A stretch of 64,000 bases of DNA from Nonlabens dokdonensis DSW-6 (GTDB lineage: Bacteria; Bacteroidota; Bacteroidia; Flavobacteriales; Flavobacteriaceae), in assembly GCF_000332115.1 (NCBI RefSeq), contig NC_020156.1:558001-622000 (forward strand). Reading direction: 5' to 3'. The position numbers and the translations under genes were made by a program. The notes below the pieces were generated by a model. That model worked only from the letters and a program-made list of their open reading frames with translations. It had not been told where the DNA came from and made no database searches. Positions 57,836 through 64,000 of this stretch are shown piece after piece; position 1 is the first letter of the stretch; each line of letters opens with the position of its first letter.

Positions 57836-58876
57836 CTACATATCTTTAGAATTCTCTGCATAAACGCGCCACTTTTCAATACATTCTACCATATCCTGAG
57901 GAACAACGCTGGTAAAACTCATCCATTCTTTTGTGTGCGGATGCTCAAAACCTAGTGTTCTAGCATGCAACGCCTGACGAGGCAAAACCTTGAAACAGTT
58001 GTCTACAAACTGTTTGTACTTTGTAAAGTTAGTTCCTTTGAGAATTCTATCACCGCCATATCGCTCATCGTTAAATAAGGTATGACCTATATATTTCATA
58101 TGAACACGTATCTGATGCGTGCGCCCAGTTTCTAGTCGACAGCTTATGACTGAAACATAACCTAAATCTTCTGTAACCGTGTAATGAGTCACCGCAGGCT
58201 TGCCTTTGTAGGCCTCATCATCTAACCATACCGTATTTTGTAATCTATTCTTAGGATGACGCCCGATATTACCTTCTACAGTTCCTGATTTCTCTGTGAA
58301 ATTACCCCAAACTATTGCGATATACTCTCTTTCACTGGTTTTGGCAGCAAATTGAGCCGATAAATAGGCCATTGCCTCTTCCGTTTTGGCCACTACTAAA
58401 AGGCCACTCGTATCTTTATCAATTCTATGAACAAGTCCAGGTCTATTACTAGAATTGTTCGGTAAATTTTCAAAATGATGAATAAGAGCGTTTATCAACG
58501 TACCAGAGTAATTACCATGTCCAGGATGCACTACCATTCCTGCAGGCTTATTTACAACCACAAGGTGGTCGTCTTCATACACGATATCTAGAGGAATATC
58601 TTCAGCAATTAGAAGTGATTCATGAGGTGGATGATCAAATGACACTCGTATATCATCATGAGGCTTCACCTTATAATTAGATTTTACTATTTCTCCATTT
58701 ACAGTAACTGCTCCTTCTTTTATCCCTTGCTGTATTTTTGAACGTGTTGCATTCTCAATAAAATTCATGAGGTATTTATCCACACGCAATGGATCTTGTC
58801 CACTGCCAGCAGTAAATTGATAATGCTCGTGTTTTCCTTGATCTTCTAAATCTTCGTGGTCTATTTCTTTATTCAT
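57836..58876 (-). CDS. rluD: RluA-family 23S rRNA pseudouridine synthase (RluD-like)
   Basis: 346 aa from ATG 58876; a GTG two codons earlier is less likely. The N-terminal S4 domain (RVDKYLMNFIENATRSKIQQGIKEGAVTVNG) is followed by the catalytic domain with VVNKPAGMVVHPGHGNYSGTL and RPGLVHRIDKDTSGLLVVAKT, whose Asp is the nucleophile. LETGRTHQIRVHMKYIGHTLFND follows. RluD modifies helix 69; other RluA members remain possible. Overlaps the PASTA gene stop by eight bases. Confidence 0.92.
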   Translation of the reverse strand: MNKEIDHEDLEDQGKHEHYQFTAGSGQDPLRVDKYLMNFIENATRSKIQQGIKEGAVTVNGEIVKSNYKVKPHDDIRVSFDHPPHESLLIAEDIPLDIVYEDDHLVVVNKPAGMVVHPGHGNYSGTLINALIHHFENLPNNSSNRPGLVHRIDKDTSGLLVVAKTEEAMAYLSAQFAAKTSEREYIAIVWGNFTEKSGTVEGNIGRHPKNRLQNTVWLDDEAYKGKPAVTHYTVTEDLGYVSVISCRLETGRTHQIRVHMKYIGHTLFNDERYGGDRILKGTNFTKYKQFVDNCFKVLPRQALHARTLGFEHPHTKEWMSFTSVVPQDMVECIEKWRVYAENSKDM

Positions 58877-59453
58877 TATCACTTACATCTATACGAGCAG
58901 ATGGATTTTTACCGTCTGCAAGAACAAGGTCTATGGTAGAGGTTTTGCGTAACTGAGTTCCTGGCTCTAATTTTTTGTTTTTATAACGCATTTCTAGAAC
59001 GGTGTTTTCAGCAATGTTAGGTTTATAGGTAATCTCACCTATTTTAAACCCTAATGCTTCTAATGTAGGAATGGCTAGTCTTTTAGTCTTATAAATAAGA
59101 TTAGGCACGAGTACTTTCTCGTATCCGGAGGCATTTACTTTAATGTAAATCTGACGGTTTTCTTTAACAAATTTTCCAGCAAGTGGATCTTGTTCAATTA
59201 CTGTTCGAGGTTTAAACGCTGGATTATAACTCGTACTATCTATAATTTTACTGCGTAAATCTAAATCTTTTAACTGTTCTCTAACCTCTGTTAAAGTCAG
59301 TTTTTCTAAGTCAGGAACTTCTATCTTTTGGTCGTGGTTTGTGTACCAGTCTAACCAGAACAGATAAGCAAAACAAAGCACAACGGTAACTAAAGCAGCA
59401 ATTACTACCTGAATCCAAAATGTTTTGGTAAAAATGAATCTGAAGAAATTCAT
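58869..59453 (-). CDS. Membrane-anchored PASTA-domain protein
   Basis: 194 aa. A short cytoplasmic N-terminus, one TM helix at about 13-33 (FWIQVVIAALVTVVLCFAYLFWL), then at least two PASTA repeats: VPDLEKLTLTEVREQLKDLDL with IDSTSYNPAFKPRTVIEQDPLAG, and VPNLIYKTKRLAIPTLEALGFKIG ending with LVLADG. PASTA modules bind peptidoglycan stem peptides or lipid II. There is no kinase or transpeptidase domain, so it is a stand-alone sensor or scaffold. Divergent from ddl, consistent with a cell-wall link; that link is inference. Confidence 0.9.
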   Translation of the reverse strand: MNFFRFIFTKTFWIQVVIAALVTVVLCFAYLFWLDWYTNHDQKIEVPDLEKLTLTEVREQLKDLDLRSKIIDSTSYNPAFKPRTVIEQDPLAGKFVKENRQIYIKVNASGYEKVLVPNLIYKTKRLAIPTLEALGFKIGEITYKPNIAENTVLEMRYKNKKLEPGTQLRKTSTIDLVLADGKNPSARIDVSDNE

Positions 59454-59558
59454 AGGGATTTGTTGATTTTAAAAGGCTAAAATAAGCGTATTTTTCTCCA
59501 ATTGTTAATAATGCAACAAAGATACGGATAGAATACCTTCTTAGAACGACAACTTTTT

Positions 59559-59566
59559 TAACTTTG
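59559..59566 (+). promoter_or_regulatory. Candidate -7 box of the ddl-coaD operon
   Basis: TAACTTTG fits TAnnTTTG, 29 bases before the ddl ATG. No TTG was seen at the expected -33 position. Confidence 0.35.
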
Positions 59567-59595
59567 TTGTGGACGCTTGCGCGAAAACCAAATCA

Positions 59596-60579
59596 ATGAA
59601 AAACATCGCAGTATTAATGGGTGGCTATTCTCACGAGTGGGAAATATCCCTTAAAAGTGGAGCCGTGATCGCTCAGCATCTTAACAAGGACCTTTATAAG
59701 GTCTACCCTATTCACATATTGAAAGAAGGATGGTACTACTTAAATGAAAAGTCACAACGATTTGAGATCAATAAAAATGATTTTAGTTTAAAGATAGAAA
59801 ACGAGCATATTTTATTTGACTGTTGTTACAATACCATTCATGGAACACCAGGAGAAGATGGAAAGCTACAGGCTTATCTTGAATTATTAAATATCCCTCA
59901 AACTTCATGTGATTCCTATCAAAGTGCGATTACTTTTAATAAAAGAGACTGTATCGCAGTTTTAAAGCCTTGGAACATAACTACTGGAAACCATTTGTAC
60001 ATTAATAAAGGTGACACTATCGATGCTGAATTAATTGCCCGTAACATAGGGCTACCTTTATTTGTAAAAGCTAATAGAAGTGGTAGCAGTTTTGGCGTTT
60101 CTAAAGTGTATCGAGTTAAAGAAATGGAAGCTGCTCTAGAAGTGGCCTTTGCGGTAGATGAAGAAATAATTATAGAATCCTTCTTAGACGGCGTAGAAGT
60201 ATCAGTTGGAGCCTATCAAATAGACGATAAGATTCATGTACTTTTACCTACTGAAATAGTGAGTGAAAATGATTTCTTTGATTATGAAGCAAAGTATGAA
60301 GGTAAGTCTCAAGAAATAACTCCAGCGCGTATTAAAGAAGAAAATAAAATAGTCGTTCAAGAAATTACAAGACGTATTTATCAGGTATTAAAACTGAAAG
60401 GCCTCGCAAGAGCTGACTTTATTTTTCATAAAGGAACACCTCATTTCATTGAAATAAATACAAACCCTGGAATGAGCAAAGAAAGTATTATACCGCAACA
60501 AATAAAGGCATCCCACTTAAAGCTCACAGAAGTGCTTACAGATATCATTGAAAATACTATTAAACAACACACATCATGA
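59596..60579 (+). CDS. ddl: D-alanine-D-alanine ligase
   Basis: 327 aa from ATG 59596 (MKNIAVLMGGYSHEWEISLKSG); the GTG-initiated nine-codon extension is rejected. ATP-grasp enzyme joining two D-Ala for peptidoglycan. The N-terminal domain includes HGTPGEDGKLQAYLELLNIP. The ATP-grasp core shows LPLFVKANRSGSSFGVSKV, EIIIESFLDGVEVSVGAY, and the metal-binding FIEINTNPGMSKESI. The stop overlaps the coaD ATG (ATGA), so these two are coupled. Confidence 0.96.
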   Translation: MKNIAVLMGGYSHEWEISLKSGAVIAQHLNKDLYKVYPIHILKEGWYYLNEKSQRFEINKNDFSLKIENEHILFDCCYNTIHGTPGEDGKLQAYLELLNIPQTSCDSYQSAITFNKRDCIAVLKPWNITTGNHLYINKGDTIDAELIARNIGLPLFVKANRSGSSFGVSKVYRVKEMEAALEVAFAVDEEIIIESFLDGVEVSVGAYQIDDKIHVLLPTEIVSENDFFDYEAKYEGKSQEITPARIKEENKIVVQEITRRIYQVLKLKGLARADFIFHKGTPHFIEINTNPGMSKESIIPQQIKASHLKLTEVLTDIIENTIKQHTS

Positions 60580-61028
60580 AAAGAGCTGTTTTTCCTGGAA
60601 GTTTTGACCCTATAACTTTGGGACATTACGATATTATAGAAAGAGGTTTAGGACTTTTTGATGAAATAATTATTGCAATAGGTATAAATGCCGATAAGAA
60701 GTACATGTTTTCTCTTGAAGAACGCAAGCGATTTATTGAAGAGTCATTTGGCAGCGATGTCAAAATTAAAGTTATGACTTATTCTGGTCTCACTATCGAC
60801 TTTTGTAAAGAACAAGACGCCGCTTTTATATTAAGAGGCTTGCGCAATCCTGCCGATTTTGAGTTTGAAAAAGCCATTGCACATACTAATAGAAAACTAT
60901 CTGAGATTGAAACAGTATTTTTACTTACTAGCTCTGGCAAAAGTTATATCTCATCATCCATTGTAAGAGATGTCATTAGAAATAATGGAGACTACACTAG
61001 TTTAGTACCTAATTCTGTAAGAATATAA
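60576..61028 (+). CDS. coaD: Phosphopantetheine adenylyltransferase
   Basis: 150 aa, step four of coenzyme A synthesis from pantothenate. The nucleotidyltransferase motif GSFDPITLGHYDIIERG (T/HxGH type) opens the protein, followed by FILRGLRNPADFEFE and the C-terminal SSGKSYISSSIVRDV (ISSS motif). Length is standard. Four-base overlap with ddl and a one-base gap to the M14 gene place all in one operon. Confidence 0.97.
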   Translation: MKRAVFPGSFDPITLGHYDIIERGLGLFDEIIIAIGINADKKYMFSLEERKRFIEESFGSDVKIKVMTYSGLTIDFCKEQDAAFILRGLRNPADFEFEKAIAHTNRKLSEIETVFLLTSSGKSYISSSIVRDVIRNNGDYTSLVPNSVRI

Positions 61029-61029
61029 T

Positions 61030-62784
61030 ATGAAGAATTATCTATCAATTGCTCTTGTATTTCTTTTGTGCTCTTGTGGCCAGAAAACTCAAGAAGAACA
61101 AACTCAAGAAACAAAAGAATTTGTAACACCGTTTGAAAAGGGTAATGGTAATCAGACCGCTACCTATGAAGAAGTTATATCTTTCTACGAAGACTTGAGT
61201 GCTGAGTTCTCTAGTGTTGAAATGGAAGAAATAGGATCTACTGATAGCGGTAAACCGCTACACCTTATCAGCTATTCTAAAAATTCAATTGACTGGAACA
61301 GCGTCAATGAAGATAAAATCAAAATTCTCATTAACAATGGTATTCATCCTGGCGAAAGCGATGGAATAGACGCCACTATGATGTTAATGAGAGATCTAGC
61401 TGTAGGTAACATAGACGCTCCAGAAAACTTAATTTTCAGTGCCATTGCTGTTTATAATGTAGGAGGTGCTTTAAATCGCAACACTTCTACAAGAACTAAT
61501 CAAAATGGTCCAGAATCATATGGCTTTAGAGGTAATGCTCGCAACTACGATCTCAATAGAGATTTTATAAAGGCAGACTCCCATAACGTTCTTGCCTTTT
61601 ATGACATCTATCACCAGATAAATCCAGACATTTTTATCGATAATCATGTAAGCAATGGAGCAGATTATCAATACACACTTACCCATTTATTTACACAGCA
61701 TGATAAACTAGGACACGAAGCAGGTAACTATTTACATGATCAACTACAACCTGAACTAGAAACGAGATTAGAAAAAAGAAATTTACCTATCACACCTTAT
61801 GTAAATGTCTGGGGTTCTTCACCAGAAAATGGATTCTCTCAATTTATGGATCATCCTAGATACTCAACCGGTTATACCAGTTTATGGAATACATTAGGAA
61901 TGATGGTAGAAACGCATATGCTTAAACCCTATAAAGATCGAGTTATGGGAACTAAAGCTATTATGGAAGAAATGATTGCTATAGGTTCTGAAAACATAGA
62001 AACTATTAAAAAAGTGCGCTCAGAATCTTTTAAATCTTTTAGTGATGACTCGTATTATGCAATGAATCACAAACTCAATAATGCAAAAGCTGATACATTG
62101 AATTTCATGGGTTATGAAGCTGTGACAACTACCAGCGCTGTGACAGGAAATGACTTAATGACCTATGATCGTTCTCAACCATTTACTAAAAAAACAGTAT
62201 ATAAAAATCATTTTACTGGAACAGATAGCATTTCCATTCCTGACTATTATGTGATACCTCAAGGTCAGTGGAAAGTTATTGAATTGATGCGACGCAATAA
62301 TATCCAGATGGAATTCGTGACAAATGATACCACTTTAACTGTTACTCGATATCGCATAGCCGACTATCGTACCGCAAATAATGCTTATGAAGGTCACTAT
62401 CCTCACAGTAATGTAAGAGTTGAAGAGCATGTTGAGGAGTTACGCTTTCGCGAAAGCGATATCCTTATCCCAACCCAGCAACCAGGATTAAGATACATCC
62501 TAGAAACGCTGGAACCTACAGGCCAAGATTCCTTTTTTAAATGGAATTATTTTGACACTATTTTGCAACAAAAAGAAGGTTTTTCTACCTATGTTTTTGA
62601 AGCAACAGCTAGAAGCCTTTTAGAAGAAAATAAAACGCTGCAAAAAGAATTTGACTCCATTAAAAAAGCAGATGAAGACTTTAGAAAAAATAATTACCGA
62701 CAATTAGATTGGATTCATAAGCGCAGTCCTAATTATGAATCTGCGCATTTAAATTACCCTATTTATAAATGGAACAAGCAATGA
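61030..62784 (+). CDS. M14-family zinc carboxypeptidase-like lipoprotein
   Basis: 584 aa. Lipoprotein signal MKNYLSIALVFLLCSC. The M14 domain shows HPGE with His106 and Glu109 as zinc ligands, NYDLNRDF with the substrate Arg, and His206 in IDNHVSNG. A later Glu lies near MVETHMLKPY (family catalytic Glu position). The C-terminal 200 residues are a beta-rich extension (FVTNDTTLTVTRYRIADY) containing palindrome copy 13 as RFRES (472-476). Likely cleaves peptides or cell-wall stem peptides in the periplasm or at the surface; specificity unknown. Overlaps the next gene's start. Confidence 0.87.
   Translation: MKNYLSIALVFLLCSCGQKTQEEQTQETKEFVTPFEKGNGNQTATYEEVISFYEDLSAEFSSVEMEEIGSTDSGKPLHLISYSKNSIDWNSVNEDKIKILINNGIHPGESDGIDATMMLMRDLAVGNIDAPENLIFSAIAVYNVGGALNRNTSTRTNQNGPESYGFRGNARNYDLNRDFIKADSHNVLAFYDIYHQINPDIFIDNHVSNGADYQYTLTHLFTQHDKLGHEAGNYLHDQLQPELETRLEKRNLPITPYVNVWGSSPENGFSQFMDHPRYSTGYTSLWNTLGMMVETHMLKPYKDRVMGTKAIMEEMIAIGSENIETIKKVRSESFKSFSDDSYYAMNHKLNNAKADTLNFMGYEAVTTTSAVTGNDLMTYDRSQPFTKKTVYKNHFTGTDSISIPDYYVIPQGQWKVIELMRRNNIQMEFVTNDTTLTVTRYRIADYRTANNAYEGHYPHSNVRVEEHVEELRFRESDILIPTQQPGLRYILETLEPTGQDSFFKWNYFDTILQQKEGFSTYVFEATARSLLEENKTLQKEFDSIKKADEDFRKNNYRQLDWIHKRSPNYESAHLNYPIYKWNKQ
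62443..62458. repeat. Iterated palindrome copy 13 (in coding sequence)
   Basis: CGCTTTCGCGAAAGCG, perfect; read in the third frame as RFRES in the M14-like protein. Confidence 0.9.
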
Positions 62785-63608
62785 AAAACATAGCATTAAT
62801 CTTAAGTTGCATCGTACTACTTTCTTGTAAAGAGGATAAAAAAATTATAGAAATAGATGACAAACCACAAGTAAATGTAACTGTCACAAATTCTATACCT
62901 CACGAAGTTTTAAAAAGGCAAGTGGATTGTAATGAGAACACGTATATTTTTAATATTCCTATTTTCAATTCTAACACAGATGCAGACTTGGTTCTTAATA
63001 ATTCTATTAAAGGATTAATAACTAAAAACTTTATAGACGTGACCTACAATCGCGACGCTCCTTTAAAGTCTCTTGTAGAAATGTTTCTGGATAGAAGAGC
63101 AAGAATATTGTGTAAGGAGAAAAAAGAAGAAGGACTTTTGAGCGTAGATACTTCTTTTATTACAGACACTGATAAATTTATCAGTTATGAATTAGAATAC
63201 GTAGAAGGAAAAGAAAAAGGACGACTACTTAAAACCTTTTTAAAACCAGACTTGAAAGAAATTCATTTAAGCGATGTGATCCAAGAGAATAAAAAACAAG
63301 ATGTTCTGACTATTTTCAATGCAAACTTGCAACAGGCCGTTGCTAATCTTGTAACAGAAATTCCTACCGGAGAAGTTAAAAATGAATTTATGGACTACGT
63401 GCGTAACACTGCTTTCACTTTTGACACAAAAGATTTTGAAACTTCAGGTCTTGCATTTGATTTTAAAGGAGAAACAACTAAAAAGTTGAGGCTATCTAAA
63501 AATGTCAACCTTCCTGAGAAGTTTCAATTTCTTAATAACACTATTATCATAGAAATAGACGCATATCAATTGAGTCATTATCTAGATCTATCTCGAGTGA
63601 TTGATTAA
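62781..63608 (+). CDS. Lipoprotein of unknown function (possibly DUF3298/RsiV-like)
   Basis: 275 aa from ATG 62781, which overlaps the upstream TGA as ATGA; a start four codons earlier gives a poorer signal. Lipoprotein signal MKNIALILSCIVLLSC. The mature part begins with a strand-rich segment (VTVTNSIPHEVLKRQVD, YIFNIPIFNSNTDADLVLNN), then a middle with FISYELEYVEGKEKGRLL and a LKTFLKPDLKEIHLSDVI, an arrangement reminiscent of DUF4163/DUF3298 proteins. The similarity is weak. Convergent overlap of 21 bp with the NUDIX gene. Confidence 0.6.
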   Translation: MKNIALILSCIVLLSCKEDKKIIEIDDKPQVNVTVTNSIPHEVLKRQVDCNENTYIFNIPIFNSNTDADLVLNNSIKGLITKNFIDVTYNRDAPLKSLVEMFLDRRARILCKEKKEEGLLSVDTSFITDTDKFISYELEYVEGKEKGRLLKTFLKPDLKEIHLSDVIQENKKQDVLTIFNANLQQAVANLVTEIPTGEVKNEFMDYVRNTAFTFDTKDFETSGLAFDFKGETTKKLRLSKNVNLPEKFQFLNNTIIIEIDAYQLSHYLDLSRVID

Positions 63609-64000
63609 CATATCGTCAGGGAAAAGCTCTCTGATATTAGCGTATGATTCTTTAAGTGCTAGCGTGGCCATTTCTTTATTGAGCCATACCGCTTTATCGA
63701 TGCCTTCTTTCTTTTGTGGTTTCAACTTTTTGTTTGAGTCGGTTTCCATGATAAACCAATGCGTCAGTTTTAGCTTGACCTTTCCTTTTCTTGAAAAAGT
63801 ATGATAGGTATGCCCTAAGTAATCTGTGATGTGTAAATTTTTAACACCTGTCTCCTCTTTTACTTCTCTGATTGAGGTTTCCTCGATGGTTTCTCCTTTT
63901 TCTTCTTTCCCTTTAGGTAAGTCCCATTTGCCATTACGATGTATAAACAAGAAGTCATTATTTTGATTTAACACAAGCCCACCACCAGCAATAACAATAG
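63588..64000 (-). CDS. NUDIX hydrolase, 5'-truncated by window edge
   Basis: The frame is open to the right edge: before the GTG at 63974 it continues upstream as IVIAGGGL, so the true start lies outside. At least 136 aa are visible. NUDIX box GKEEKGETIEETSIREVKEETGV fits GX5EX7REUXEEXGU, preceded by GKWDLPKG. Hydrolyses a nucleoside-diphosphate-linked substrate that cannot be specified; the short single-domain form is typical of MutT-like or diadenosine-polyphosphate hydrolases. Confidence 0.9.
   Translation of the reverse strand, partial: IVIAGGGLVLNQNNDFLFIHRNGKWDLPKGKEEKGETIEETSIREVKEETGVKNLHITDYLGHTYHTFSRKGKVKLKLTHWFIMETDSNKKLKPQKKEGIDKAVWLNKEMATLALKESYANIRELFPDDMLINHSR

Noticed and set aside
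59571..59586. Near match to the iterated palindrome (ACGCTTGCGCGAAAAC) before ddl
   Set aside because: Several mismatches and symmetry lost; not counted as a copy.

Overview
The window is a low-GC chromosomal segment from a member of Bacteroidota, most likely a (marine) Flavobacteriaceae. Four things point there: a SusC/SusD outer-membrane pair, a giant secreted protease ending in a type IX secretion (T9SS) sorting domain, many short-signal lipoproteins, and promoters of the TTG-N19/20-TAnnTTTG type. The genus cannot be fixed from sequence reading alone. No tRNA, rRNA, CRISPR array, insertion sequence or prophage was seen. Coding density is high and most gene groups are ordinary core genome.

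Layout. 0-14.6 kb: end of a membrane protein, an MscS channel, a GldM-like lipoprotein, era, an ECF sigma/anti-sigma pair divergent from a fasciclin-domain protein, an ABC ATPase with a permease-M1 peptidase fusion, an SDR protein, a CpeT-like lipoprotein, and two guanidino-modifying enzymes. 15.2-17.5 kb: five tandem paralogous PrcB-like lipoprotein genes with exactly 18-nt spacers. 17.6-27.1 kb (minus strand): gltA, the T9SS-exported metalloprotease, eno and carA. 27.1-44.0 kb (minus strand): one uninterrupted str-S10-spc-alpha ribosomal supercluster from rpsL to rplQ, including fusA, secY, infA and rpoA but no tuf. 44.2-51.2 kb: an Omp85-like outer-membrane protein and a SusC/SusD/lipoprotein operon without glycan enzymes. 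51.3-64 kb: rlmB, rhomboid protease, rarA, yjjG, a divergent deacetylase-like protein, radC, yaaA, rluD, a PASTA protein, ddl, coaD, an M14 peptidase, a lipoprotein and a NUDIX hydrolase cut by the right edge.

The most unexplained signal is a perfect 14-bp palindrome, GCTTTCGCGAAAGC (usually extended to CGCTTTCGCGAAAGCG), found 13 times at 2.5-9 kb intervals. It lies both between genes and inside genes, where it is read in all three frames (AFAKA, LSRKR, RFRES). One copy extends to a 30-bp perfect palindrome inside the S10 operon. It behaves like a genome-wide highly iterated palindrome, possibly a chromosome-organisation or uptake site, not like a terminator or mobile element. The second notable item is the lipoprotein array, whose 933-bp two-gene period and mosaic sequence blocks indicate recent duplication and gene conversion.

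Several start sites have been moved to internal ATGs where the longest reading frame began at an unlikely TTG/GTG. Two genes missed by length cutoffs (rpmJ, rpmD) were added. The genes at both window edges are truncated.
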